A stretch of DNA of 18,090 bases from Bacteroidota bacterium (GCA_003242315.1 QGUY01000051.1:1-18090); one strand, 5' to 3'; counted from the stretch's first letter, positions 6,893 to 14,995 are shown. Notes: generated from the letters alone by a model not told the origin. Made by a program: numbers and translations.

Positions 6893-9580
6893 ATGCTACG
6901 AAACATTGCCGCGCTAACGCTTCTTTTTTTCCTTTTTCAAGTACAACATGTTCAGGCTGGTATCCAATTGCCAAAGCTTGTGGGCGACAGCATGGTCATC
7001 CAGCGTGATACGAAGGTGAGACTTTGGGGCTGGGCGGATGCGAATGAAAGGATAAGGATCAAGTTCAGGGGACGGTCTTTGTCGACAACGGCAAAGAGCG
7101 ACGGCTCATGGGAGGTTTGGATGCCTGCAACCAGCGCCGGCGGCCCATATACTATGGTCATAACCGGTCGTGATACTACCATTACGTTGCGCGACATACT
7201 CGTTGGCGACGTGTGGCTTTGCTCGGGACAGTCAAACATGGTACACTATCTTGAGCTGCACCAGGATCGATATGCCGCGGAAGTGGCCGCAGCCAATTAC
7301 CCACAGATTCGACAATTTACCGTCCCTACCCTGGCGACACTTGAGGGTCCGACAAAGGATTTGCCCTCCGGCAGCTGGATGACAGCAACGCGTGCGAATA
7401 TCCTTCGCTTTTCGGTAGTCGCATACTTCTTTGCGAAAAAGCTGCACGAGGCGTACGGCATTCCTATTGGCATTATCAACGCAAGCGTTGGTGGGACACC
7501 TATAGAATCATGGACGAGTGAAGAGGGACTGCGTGAGTTTCCCGACATCGCGCGTACCATTGCTCGCAACAAAGACACGGCCCGGGTCAATGAGATCAAC
7601 CGCACGGCTGCGCAAAAGAGGCGGTCTGGAGAAGCAGTGCGCCCGCCGGACAAAGGTTTGCAGGGCCCTGTGCATTGGTATGATCCGGATTTCAAACCGG
7701 AAGGTTGGCGAACCATGAGCATTCCCGGTTACTGGGAAGATCAGGGAATTCGCAATCTCGATGGCATTGTATGGTTTCGTCGTGAGGTTGATGTGCCTGC
7801 TTCAATGACAGGTAAGACAGTACGCCTTTCGATGGGACGAATCGTCGACGCTGACCAGGTTTACGTAAACGGAGTGCAGGTTGGCAACAAAACATACCAA
7901 TATCCTCAACGGCGATATGACGTTGCGCCGGGAGTTCTTAAGCCCGGAAAGAACGTCATTACAGTGCGCGTGACTAACTATGGCGGAAAAGGCGGATTTG
8001 TGCCTGATAAGCCTTACTACCTGGGCGTTGATGGTGATACGATCGACCTCACGGGTTATTGGCAGTATGAGGTGGGCAGCGTGTTCCCGCGTGCGCCCTT
8101 TGCTCCGGGCATTAATGTGCCGAACCAGCCCACAGCATCATTTAATGCGATGCTCGCTCCACTCCTTCCCTATGCGCTTAAAGGGTTTGTCTGGTACCAG
8201 GGCGAAAGCAACGCCGAGCGACCCCAAACCTATGAAGCGTTGCAGCGTGCTTTGATACGCGACTGGCGGAACAAATGGGGAAACCTCCCGTTCCTCTTTG
8301 TTCAGCTTCCCAATTTCATGGAGGCAACGTACGAACCGACGGAGAGCAACTGGGCCGCGTTGCGTGATGCGCAACGAAGGGCATTGTCAGAGCCTAACAC
8401 CGCCATGGCTGTGGCTATCGACCTCGGTGAATGGAACGACATCCACCCGGGCAACAAAAAGGCTATCGGAGAACGCCTGGCCCTGGCCGCACAAAAACTC
8501 GCTTACCGTGCTAACATTGTTTATTCCGGTCCCCTCGTCCGATCAGCCGTTGCCGAAGGCAGGAAGGTTAGGATATCGTTCGATCACGTCGGCTCTGGAT
8601 TGGTGGCTGGCGATGACGGTGAGGTTCACGAGGTAGCGATTGCCGGTGAAGACAGGCACTTTGTGTGGGCAAAAGCAAGAATTGAAAATAACACTGTTGT
8701 TGCCTGGAACGATGAAATCGCATACCCGGTGTACGTCCGCTATGCGTGGGCCGATAATCCTGTCGATGCAAATCTGCGTAACAGGGAAGGACTTCCTGCC
8801 TCTCCCTTTGAAGTACAGGTTGAAGGCACCGACCAGTTGTGGTACGGGAAAAAGGCAGCCGTAGTCCTTACATACGATGATGCATTGGATGGCCACCTCG
8901 ACGTCGTGATACCAGCGCTGGATGCGCGGGGTTTTAAAGGAAGTTTCTACTTATCGGCAGCATTTCCGGGCAGCAAGAATCGGGTTGCTGATTGGAGGCG
9001 TGCCGCACGAGACGGCCATGAACTGGGAAACCATACGCTGTTCCATCCTTGTGAAGGTTCAGGGCCAGGTCGTGAATGGGTGTCGCCTTCCAATGATCTG
9101 AGTCGTTATACAACTGAGGAAATCGTAAGGGAAATAGAAATGACGAATACTTTTCTCTTCGCGATCGATGGGAAGAAAGAGCGGACCTTTGCTTATCCAT
9201 GCGGTGATACAGAGACAGGTGAAGGGTCATATATCGAGGCTATCCGCAATCAGTTCATATCGATGCGCGGCGTACGTGGTCGCCTCAACCACGCTGACTC
9301 GCTGGATTTAGCCAACCTCAATTGCTACGTCGTCGATAACAACAATGCGGACCAATTGATCGCCTGGGCAGAGCAAGCGCGCAAAGAGAATGCCTTGCTG
9401 ATCGTTCTGTTTCACGGTGTCGGTGGCGGACATCCGATCAACGTGGATCTCGAGAAACACAACAAGTTCCTGGACTACCTGAAGGAACATGAAGATTCAT
9501 TCTGGGTCACAACGCTTCTGGACGCATCGAAGCATTGGATGCGCCATTCGAGGTCGCCCATTTCGCATACCTCCCGGTAG
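6893..9580 (+). CDS. Fused SGNH (sialate O-acetylesterase-like) esterase and CE4 polysaccharide deacetylase
   Basis: Predicted secreted 895-aa enzyme with two deacylating active sites. The ATG at 6893 gives a clean signal peptide (1-22, ending VQA); a GTG at 6872 would add seven polar residues. Domains: N-terminal beta domain about 23-100; SGNH esterase in two parts, with CSGQSNM (expected nucleophile S114), WYQGES (434-439) and D516-I-H518 closing the triad; between the parts, about 265-370, a GH2-like jelly roll (VWFRREVDVP, VYVNG); a beta domain about 545-645; then a CE4/NodB deacetylase about 650-880. The CE4 metal ligands fit D663 (TYDDA), H714 and H718 (HTLFHP); AYPCGD (767-772) and FHGV (H841) follow. 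The SGNH family removes O-acetyl groups from sugars and CE4 removes N- or O-acetyl groups from glycans. No T9SS domain is seen, so a periplasmic location is likely. Confidence 0.92.
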   Translation: MLRNIAALTLLFFLFQVQHVQAGIQLPKLVGDSMVIQRDTKVRLWGWADANERIRIKFRGRSLSTTAKSDGSWEVWMPATSAGGPYTMVITGRDTTITLRDILVGDVWLCSGQSNMVHYLELHQDRYAAEVAAANYPQIRQFTVPTLATLEGPTKDLPSGSWMTATRANILRFSVVAYFFAKKLHEAYGIPIGIINASVGGTPIESWTSEEGLREFPDIARTIARNKDTARVNEINRTAAQKRRSGEAVRPPDKGLQGPVHWYDPDFKPEGWRTMSIPGYWEDQGIRNLDGIVWFRREVDVPASMTGKTVRLSMGRIVDADQVYVNGVQVGNKTYQYPQRRYDVAPGVLKPGKNVITVRVTNYGGKGGFVPDKPYYLGVDGDTIDLTGYWQYEVGSVFPRAPFAPGINVPNQPTASFNAMLAPLLPYALKGFVWYQGESNAERPQTYEALQRALIRDWRNKWGNLPFLFVQLPNFMEATYEPTESNWAALRDAQRRALSEPNTAMAVAIDLGEWNDIHPGNKKAIGERLALAAQKLAYRANIVYSGPLVRSAVAEGRKVRISFDHVGSGLVAGDDGEVHEVAIAGEDRHFVWAKARIENNTVVAWNDEIAYPVYVRYAWADNPVDANLRNREGLPASPFEVQVEGTDQLWYGKKAAVVLTYDDALDGHLDVVIPALDARGFKGSFYLSAAFPGSKNRVADWRRAARDGHELGNHTLFHPCEGSGPGREWVSPSNDLSRYTTEEIVREIEMTNTFLFAIDGKKERTFAYPCGDTETGEGSYIEAIRNQFISMRGVRGRLNHADSLDLANLNCYVVDNNNADQLIAWAEQARKENALLIVLFHGVGGGHPINVDLEKHNKFLDYLKEHEDSFWVTTLLDASKHWMRHSRSPISHTSR

Positions 9581-9698
9581 CCGGGTGTTTGGTGCGACAA
9601 CTTGCAAGATCAGGTGCGGCGATGGCAAAAGTTGCCTCGATAGTTTCGCTCCCAGCACTGATGGTACATGATCACCCTGGGTGTAAATCCTCCCGGAG

Positions 9699-9731
9699 TT
9701 GCTCATTTGTTCTTGTAATGATTATTTTTTG
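9699..9731 (+). promoter_or_regulatory. Promoter candidate for the PKD/Lcl_C gene pair
   Basis: TTG (9699-9701), 21 bases, then TATTTTTTG (9723-9731), which is TA and TTTG with three rather than two bases between. Transcription would start near 9738, about 39 nt before the ATG at 9777. A 10-bp palindrome TTGCGCGCAA (9760-9769) lies just before the start codon and could be an operator, but it is short. Confidence 0.35.
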
Positions 9732-9776
9732 ATGTAGGCTCTTTCGCGCTCCAATTTTTTTGCGCGCAATCAAGTT

Positions 9777-10400
9777 ATGATTCGCTCTTTCTCGGGACGT
9801 TCGACAGGCGGGTTCTTGCTGCTTGTCATGCTCTTTGCAAGCAGTTCCAGCCTTGCGCAACAAACGCATCACTACGCGATATCCTCAGGACAGCCGCCTG
9901 CGTTGGTTGCGGATGCGGGTAAAGACGTGCATTTTACCGGCGATGAGCCCGTCGATCTGGGTGGTGCATCCCCTGCCACCGGCGGAACCGATCCATATAC
10001 CTACTCCTGGACACCCGCGACGAATCTATCGGACCCTGAAATTGCGACGCCCACAGTTACCGCAGCGAGTGGCGACATAACGTATACGCTGACTGTAACA
10101 GATGACGCGGGGTGCAAGGCAACTGATGACGTCACCGTTTTTGCGGAGATCATTACATCCGTACTGTCAAAAAAGGAAATTCCCTTTGCGATCCATCCAT
10201 CCGGAGAAGGAATTACAATTCGCAGTTCGCTCCGCGACGCCTCAATCCATATGTTCGATATGCGCGGAGCCACAGTGCTGACCGATCGAATTACTTCACG
10301 TGAACACCATTTGGACACGTCGAATCTCCCGGCGGGGATATATGTGTTGAGAATCAGCGTGGGTAGAGATACCCATATCGTGAAGCTTTTTATCCCATGA
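9777..10400 (+). CDS. Secreted PKD-domain protein with T9SS sorting domain
   Basis: Small exported protein of 207 aa. It has a signal peptide (1-28, ending SLAQ), one PKD/Ig-like domain about 40-120 and a T9SS type A sorting domain about 125-207. The PKD-like domain shows the Bacteroidota pattern YTYSWTPATNLSDPEIATP and YTLTVTDDAGC. The sorting domain has FDMRGATV, LPAGIYVLRI and a basic/hydrophobic end (HIVKLFIP), but its usual YPNP motif is replaced by HPSG. It should therefore be exported and perhaps anchored to the cell surface. No enzymatic motif is present; a structural or binding role is inferred. Its TGA overlaps the ATG of the next gene as ATGA, so the two are probably translationally coupled. 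No Shine-Dalgarno sequence is visible before the ATG. Confidence 0.85.
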   Translation: MIRSFSGRSTGGFLLLVMLFASSSSLAQQTHHYAISSGQPPALVADAGKDVHFTGDEPVDLGGASPATGGTDPYTYSWTPATNLSDPEIATPTVTAASGDITYTLTVTDDAGCKATDDVTVFAEIITSVLSKKEIPFAIHPSGEGITIRSSLRDASIHMFDMRGATVLTDRITSREHHLDTSNLPAGIYVLRISVGRDTHIVKLFIP

Positions 10401-11533
10401 GACAGCGATACCTGCGTCACATAGTCATTGCCCTTCTGCCCGTGGTATTCTTTATCACATCATCGGGCGCGCAGCACACGCTTTCGATCGAACCTGAAGA
10501 CACGGTCTTTCTGGAAGTGAATGATTGGCGGGGTCAGCTGCAGTGGCAAATGTCGCTCGACAATACGAACTGGGCAGATATTCCAGGCAGGATATACGAC
10601 ACACTCAAGTATGTCCCGAAGGACTTTCCCTCTTATTTTAGAATGAAGATCATCGATGGGGAATGTGAACCGCACTATACAGAAGTAATTGAAGTGCAGG
10701 ACATCCCCGTGCCGCCCAGCATCCCCGTTGTGACGACGCTCGAACCCTTTGGCATGGCTCCATTCAGCGCAATCAGTGGCGGCACGGTTACGAAGACCGG
10801 AGGATTGCCGGTAACTGCACGAGGTGTCGTTTACAGCACTTCGCCAAACCCGGACCTTGACAATGGAATTGTGATCTCAAGTGGTTCGGGCAAAGGTAGT
10901 TTTAAGAGTCTCCTTTCCGGCCTGACGCCCAACACGAAATACTATGTTCGTGCATTTGCAAAGAACAGCTTGGGGACCGCCTATGGCCAGGAGTTCAGCT
11001 TCATGACACCGCCATACAAGGTTTATGCGATAGGCGAAGAAGGTCCGGCTGGTGGCCTCGTGTTTTACGACAAGGGATTCTGGAGCGACGGATGGCGCTA
11101 TCTCGAAGTGGCCCCTGCGCACTGGGCTGGGGGCAGGTTCGATCCTTTCGTTGACCTCCGATGGGGTTGCGATCAAATCCTCATTGGCGGAACGTCAACA
11201 GCCATTGGCGCAGGCAAAACAAACACAGATCTTATCCTTGCGAAAGGTTGTGCTGAACCTTATTCCCCCGTGCAACTCGCAGCAAATGCGGTTATCAATG
11301 GTTATGACGACTGGTTCCTGCCATCCCGCGATGAAGTGAAGGCAATCTTTACCAAACTGTTTTATCTTACTCCCGATTTCTACTCAAGTTACGGCTTCGG
11401 TGCAATGACCTATACCACTTCATCGGAAATCGACGAGACCTCGGTATGGGGTGTGAGTTTTGCCACAGGCTCGTATATGCAGGATACGAAGCGATTGGCC
11501 ACAATCACTTTAAGACCCGTGCGAAGATTCTGA
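10397..11533 (+). CDS. Secreted Ig-like / FN3-like / Lcl_C (DUF1566)-like protein
   Basis: Exported protein of 378 aa. The signal peptide is 1-26 (ending SGAQ). Residues 27-100 look like an Ig-type domain (LQWQMSLDNTNWADI, YFRMKI.DGEC). Residues about 108-204 are an FN3-like domain common in Bacteroidota surface proteins (GVVYSTSPNPDL, GLTPNTKYYVRAFAKN). Residues about 208-378 resemble the DUF1566/Lcl C-terminal domain: GPAGGLVFYDKG, GWRYLEVAP, a WGC motif, AIGAGKTNTDLIL, GYDDWFLPSRDE, YTTSSE and a closing LRPVRRF. In Legionella Lcl this domain is at the end of an adhesin; here the role is unknown but binding is likely. There is no T9SS sorting domain, unlike the upstream gene with which it shares ATGA. 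Confidence 0.83.
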   Translation: MRQRYLRHIVIALLPVVFFITSSGAQHTLSIEPEDTVFLEVNDWRGQLQWQMSLDNTNWADIPGRIYDTLKYVPKDFPSYFRMKIIDGECEPHYTEVIEVQDIPVPPSIPVVTTLEPFGMAPFSAISGGTVTKTGGLPVTARGVVYSTSPNPDLDNGIVISSGSGKGSFKSLLSGLTPNTKYYVRAFAKNSLGTAYGQEFSFMTPPYKVYAIGEEGPAGGLVFYDKGFWSDGWRYLEVAPAHWAGGRFDPFVDLRWGCDQILIGGTSTAIGAGKTNTDLILAKGCAEPYSPVQLAANAVINGYDDWFLPSRDEVKAIFTKLFYLTPDFYSSYGFGAMTYTTSSEIDETSVWGVSFATGSYMQDTKRLATITLRPVRRF

Positions 11534-11606
11534 TTCACCATCCATTTGATTTATTCGCCAATCATCTGATGTTTCTTGATGATCGGGCCTTTTTGGTCCC
11601 TCCTTC

Positions 11607-11637
11607 GTGCGATTACCGAAATTTTCCGACAATTTTG
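11607..11637 (+). promoter_or_regulatory. Weak promoter candidate for the sugar dehydrogenase gene
   Basis: GTG (11607-11609), 20 bases, then CAATTTTG (11630-11637), each differing from TTG / TAnnTTTG at one defined base. Transcription would begin near 11644. The 153-base gap after the preceding gene makes an independent promoter plausible. Confidence 0.25.
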
Positions 11638-11686
11638 CTTCTGCAGCACGGTAATTATCCAACAATACCCAACCTTAGATTCACCG

Positions 11687-13009
11687 ATGATGACATCGAA
11701 ACAAACACTCTTTTTCCTGATCCTGCTACTGGCGACCGCTTGTAGTCGCCCGGAGCAGAAAGAAACTGTGACGCTCGTCCCGGACCTGAACAACGGAGGT
11801 ATCACCCTACCGGAAAAATTTGGAGCAATTGTAGTGGTGGATACGCTCGGACGTGGCCGGCATTTGGTCGTGAATGACAATGGCGACATCTACGTGCATT
11901 TGCGCAGCCCGAATCCCGATGGCAAGGCCATCATGGCTTTACGAGACACTACTGGCGATGGCCGCGCTGACATCATCCAGGGATTCAGCGAAATCGGAGG
12001 AACGGGCATCGAAATTCACAATGGTTATCTCTATTATTCAGATCGCACGCACGTTTATCGGTCGCGTCTACGCGATGGAGAGTTGCTGCCGGATGAAGCG
12101 CGCGATACAATCGTCACCCTGGTCGATGGTCAGGGACATATGGAAAAGCCGTTTACATTCGATGGCAAGGGCGGCATGTATGTAAATGTAGGCTCGCTCA
12201 GCAACAACTGCGAGATTCAACTTCGAACGCCCGACTCGAAGGGCGACGATCCGTGCAGAGAACTTGAGACGCGTGCGGGTATCTGGAAGTTTGATGACAA
12301 CACTTTGAATCAGACTCAGGACGTCGCGCATCGTTATGCTACCGGCATACGCAACGCAGTGGCGCTTACCTGGCACAACCAAACCAACAGGCTATATGCC
12401 GCAGTGCACGGTCGCGACGATCTTCACCGCTATTGGCCGGCCCTCTACACCGAAGAACAAAACCTGGAATTGCCCGCTGAAATCTTCATTGACGTCAACG
12501 AAGGCGACAATTTCGGATGGCCATATTGCTACTACGATCACCAGCAGGGAAAATTCTTCACCAATCCGGAATACGATGGTGATGGTACAAAATCGGACCG
12601 TTGCGAAGGGTTTAAGGAACCACTGGTGGGATTCCCGGGACATTGGGGTCCGAATGATATCCTGATCTATGAGGGCGATATGTTCCCCGAAAAATATCGC
12701 CATGGTGCCTTCATCGCATTCCATGGTAGCTGGAATCGACTCGGTCACGAACAACAAGGTTACAAGGTCGTATTTGTTCCAATGAAGGATGGCAAGCCTT
12801 CCGGCGACTGGGAAGTGTTTGCCGATGGATTCGCTGGAGAAGGACCTATTACAAGCCCGGGCGCTGCGCGATTCCGCCCTACCGGCCTGGCCCAGGGTCC
12901 GGACGGTTCGCTGTACATTTCAGATTCCCAGCACGGACGGGTCTGGCGCATTGTCTACTATCCGGACGAGATGCCGGCACCCGTAGACCGTAACTTGTCG
13001 CTCCGTTAG
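11687..13009 (+). CDS. PQQ-dependent sugar (sorbosone/glucose-type) dehydrogenase family lipoprotein
   Basis: Predicted periplasmic or surface-anchored beta-propeller oxidoreductase of 440 aa. Starts at 11687 and 11690 (ATGATG) are equivalent; both give a lipoprotein signal ending ATAC. The longer open frame to 11576 adds a segment that would bury this signal. The body matches the glucose/sorbosone dehydrogenase fold: LPEKFGAIVVVD, GRGRHLVVNDNGDIYV, GDGRAD, ATGIRNAVALTW, NRLYAAVHGRDDL, EIFIDVNEGDNFGWPYCYYD, AFHGSWNR, RPTGLAQGPDGSLYISD and GRVWRI. The family oxidises aldose or aldose-like sugars with PQQ, usually with bound Ca2+, and passes electrons to the respiratory chain. The precise substrate cannot be told, and some members of this fold lack PQQ. 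It ends before a strong terminator at 13018. Confidence 0.88.
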   Translation: MMTSKQTLFFLILLLATACSRPEQKETVTLVPDLNNGGITLPEKFGAIVVVDTLGRGRHLVVNDNGDIYVHLRSPNPDGKAIMALRDTTGDGRADIIQGFSEIGGTGIEIHNGYLYYSDRTHVYRSRLRDGELLPDEARDTIVTLVDGQGHMEKPFTFDGKGGMYVNVGSLSNNCEIQLRTPDSKGDDPCRELETRAGIWKFDDNTLNQTQDVAHRYATGIRNAVALTWHNQTNRLYAAVHGRDDLHRYWPALYTEEQNLELPAEIFIDVNEGDNFGWPYCYYDHQQGKFFTNPEYDGDGTKSDRCEGFKEPLVGFPGHWGPNDILIYEGDMFPEKYRHGAFIAFHGSWNRLGHEQQGYKVVFVPMKDGKPSGDWEVFADGFAGEGPITSPGAARFRPTGLAQGPDGSLYISDSQHGRVWRIVYYPDEMPAPVDRNLSLR

Positions 13010-13017
13010 AAAAATCG

Positions 13018-13044
13018 GCGGGTTGGTGCAACTAACCCGCTTTT
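13018..13044 (+). terminator. Intrinsic terminator after the sugar dehydrogenase
   Basis: GCGGGTTGGT (13018-13027), loop GCA, then ACTAACCCGC (13031-13040), followed by TTTT (13041-13044). The stem has ten pairs with one G-T pair. It starts 8 bases after the stop codon of the dehydrogenase. Confidence 0.85.
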
Positions 13045-13113
13045 AAGTGTCTTATACATAGATTTCTCGTGTATTGAGACATTATGCATTCACCCGAACT
13101 GCTTAAAGGGAGT

Positions 13114-13154
13114 CGGGACGCCACTTTTCGGCCGACCTGAATAGTATCGTCCCG
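13114..13154. repeat. Inverted repeat CGGGACG / CGTCCCG
   Basis: CGGGACG (13114-13120) and CGTCCCG (13148-13154) are perfect complements separated by 27 bases. The intervening loop holds the 8-bp palindrome TCGGCCGA (13128-13135). CACCC (13091-13095) and GGGTG (13168-13172) could extend the stem after an internal loop. It may be an RNA stem in the leader of the phosphorylase gene, or chance in GC-rich sequence. Confidence 0.4.
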
Positions 13155-13252
13155 TTCGAATTCGTGGGGGTGGTAAACAATTTCCACTTTGAGCCACGCA
13201 TGAGTCCTGCCCGATCGCTGCAAAATGAGTGAGCATCTTCCTCTCAAGATCA

Positions 13253-13291
13253 AAGGCCGTGGCGGAACTTCAACAGTTCTTCCCCGGCCTT
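13253..13291. repeat. Long imperfect hairpin before the phosphorylase gene
   Basis: AAGGCCG (13253-13259) pairs with CGGCCTT (13285-13291), and GAACT (13265-13269) pairs with AGTTC (13275-13279). Two G-C pairs and one G-T pair link the blocks; only two positions are mismatched, around a five-base loop TCAAC. TTTT follows at 13297-13300, five bases after the stem on the plus strand, so it could end or attenuate a transcript. It lies 87 bases before the start of the phosphorylase gene. Confidence 0.5.
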
Positions 13292-13378
13292 CGTGCTTTT
13301 GTAAAGAAAACCCTGGACCTACGCTGATTTTCCAGTAGTCATTCCCGATATTATCGGTCAGGTATCTCACATGTAGCT

Positions 13379-14995
13379 ATGGCCTCTGAATCCCTTCCCC
13401 GTGTTGCATACTTCTGTATGGAGTATGCGCTTCAGAATGATTTCAAAACCTATGCGGGCGGACTCGGCATACTTGCCGGGGATTACCTCAAAGGCGCAAA
13501 GGACCACGGCTTTCCTATCGTGGGCATAGGGATAAAGTGGAAGCAAGGCTACACCGATCAGATCATTGGTCGTGATGGGCGTCCTGTCGACACGTACCCG
13601 GTGTACCAATACCCCTTTCTGAAGGATACTGGTGTAACTGTATCTGTTACCATTCGCAAGCGGGAAGTAAAATGTAAAGTATGGCTTTGCGACGAATTCG
13701 GGAACGCTCCGCTATATCTACTCGATACCGACCTTCCTGAGAACGAGGATTCATGGATATGTGGTCAGCTGTACGGGTGGTTTGGCGAGGAACGCATAGC
13801 GCAGGAGATGGTGCTCGGCGTGGGTGGTGTTCGTGCGTTAAGGGCGTTGAATATTCCCGTTGATGTATATCATTTCAACGAAGGCCATGCCCTGTTCGCA
13901 GGATTCGAATTGGTAAGAGAAAAGATAGCGGCCGGTCAATCGTTTAACGATGCTCTCGCCGCCACGAGGAATGAGATCGTTTTCACAACGCATACACCCG
14001 TTATTCAGGGGAATGAATCGCATTACCTGGATCGGCTCATGTACATGGGTGCTGATCTCGGCGTCTTCTCGCGGAAGCAGCTTAACGAACTCGGCGGAAG
14101 GCCGTTCAATATGACCGTTGGCGCTTTGAGGTTGTCGCGCAAAGCAAATGCAGTGGCGCAATTGCATGGAGTGACAGCGAACAAGATGTGGCAAGACGTG
14201 TCAGGGCGCGCAGAAATTATCGCTATCACAAACGCCATACACATCCCCACATGGGTGGACCAGCGGATGATTACTGCCGCAACTGAAGGCACTGGCGACC
14301 TATGGACGCTTCACCAGGAAAACAAGCAGGCGTTGATCGACTTTGTTGCAGATCGCACAGGAGTCAAGCTCAAACCCGATTCACTACTGATCGGTTTTTC
14401 GCGGCGGGCCGTGGCCTATAAGCGCAGCGACCTTATCTTCCGCGATCCGGGACTCACCGACAAATTCTTCCAGAGCGGAGAACTGCAGATCATATTCTCA
14501 GGAAAGGCTCACCCGCTCGACGATAGCGGTAAGTCGATCGTTGCCAATCTGGTCGCCATGACAAAGAAGTATCCAGGTTCGGTAGTCTTTCTTGAAAATT
14601 ACGACATGACCATTGGTTCCATGCTCGTGCGCGGCGCCGACGTCTGGCTTAACAACCCCCGGCGTCCCCAGGAAGCCAGTGGCACATCAGGCATGAAGGC
14701 GGCCATGAACGGCGTTCTCAACCTAAGCGTACTGGACGGGTGGTGGCCCGAAGCCTGCCAGCACGGCGTCAACGGATGGCAGATCGGCGACGGCTATGAA
14801 GACAAGGATGAGAAAAAGCTCGACGAACACGATATGAAGGCACTCCACGATGTGCTGCTCAACGAGGTGATGCCGACGTATTACAATAACAAAGAAAAAT
14901 GGGTTGAGATGATGAAACAAAGCATCCTCACGACATATGAAAAGTTTGCAATGAAGAGGATGTTGGAGGAGTATTATGAGTTGCTCTATCGTTAA
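13379..14995 (+). CDS. glgP: Alpha-glucan phosphorylase, short form (GT35)
   Basis: Cytoplasmic enzyme of 538 aa that splits glycogen or maltodextrin with phosphate to give glucose 1-phosphate. It matches the short alpha-glucan phosphorylase type rather than the roughly 800-aa form. The N-terminal half shows VAYFCMEYALQ, YAGGLGILAGDYLKGA, VGIGIKW.QGY, HFNEGHA and TTHTPV. The C-terminal half has GFSRRAVAYKRSDL, IIFSGKAHP, MLVRGADVWLNNPRRP and then EASGTSGMKAAMN at 432-444. The last fits the phosphorylase pyridoxal-phosphate signature, with K440 as the expected PLP lysine. The ATG at 13379 is the first possible start in frame, because a TAG lies at 13373-13375. No Shine-Dalgarno is evident. Its TAA overlaps the stop of the convergent monooxygenase gene. 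Other glycogen genes are not in the window. Confidence 0.93.
   Translation: MASESLPRVAYFCMEYALQNDFKTYAGGLGILAGDYLKGAKDHGFPIVGIGIKWKQGYTDQIIGRDGRPVDTYPVYQYPFLKDTGVTVSVTIRKREVKCKVWLCDEFGNAPLYLLDTDLPENEDSWICGQLYGWFGEERIAQEMVLGVGGVRALRALNIPVDVYHFNEGHALFAGFELVREKIAAGQSFNDALAATRNEIVFTTHTPVIQGNESHYLDRLMYMGADLGVFSRKQLNELGGRPFNMTVGALRLSRKANAVAQLHGVTANKMWQDVSGRAEIIAITNAIHIPTWVDQRMITAATEGTGDLWTLHQENKQALIDFVADRTGVKLKPDSLLIGFSRRAVAYKRSDLIFRDPGLTDKFFQSGELQIIFSGKAHPLDDSGKSIVANLVAMTKKYPGSVVFLENYDMTIGSMLVRGADVWLNNPRRPQEASGTSGMKAAMNGVLNLSVLDGWWPEACQHGVNGWQIGDGYEDKDEKKLDEHDMKALHDVLLNEVMPTYYNNKEKWVEMMKQSILTTYEKFAMKRMLEEYYELLYR

Larger units (their letters stand above)
13045..13378. other. Gap of 334 bases with structured elements before the phosphorylase gene
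   Basis: No convincing gene is seen. The stretch contains a 7-bp inverted repeat (13114-13154) and a long imperfect hairpin (13253-13291), listed separately. A near promoter match TAGATTTC lies at 13059-13066 (one defined base off) but without an upstream TTG. Another, TGCTTTTG, lies at 13294-13301. If transcription starts at the first, both structures lie in the leader of the phosphorylase mRNA; if at the second, neither does. Confidence 0.5.

Noticed and set aside
4057..9580. Reading the GH5 and esterase/deacetylase genes as one polysaccharide utilisation locus
   Set aside because: No SusC/SusD pair or sensor regulator is present, and an opposite-strand antiporter gene separates them.
9573..9585. 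CCCGG-TAG-CCGGG hairpin around the stop codon of the esterase/deacetylase as a terminator
   Set aside because: The stem has only five pairs and a three-base loop, and no run of T follows directly (only TTT after TG).
9673..9683. CACCC-T-GGGTG dyad upstream of the PKD gene
   Set aside because: Short, with a one-base centre that cannot form an RNA hairpin. It lies upstream of the promoter candidate and has no second copy that I found in the window.
5792..13009. A shared calcium theme (Ca2+ antiporter, Ca2+-dependent sugar dehydrogenase, EF-hand-like protein)
   Set aside because: The genes are on different strands and separate transcription units; calcium use is common and gives no evidence of a system.
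13148..13172. GTTCGAATTC stretch as the T arm of a tRNA
   Set aside because: No matching T stem, anticodon arm or acceptor stem can be built around it.
13032..13370. Open frame of 112 aa on the minus strand filling the gap before the phosphorylase
   Set aside because: It resembles no known family, overlaps the dehydrogenase terminator and contains both hairpins. Its ATG would sit only 8 bases from the divergent phosphorylase ATG, leaving no leader for either gene. It is not excluded, only unsupported.
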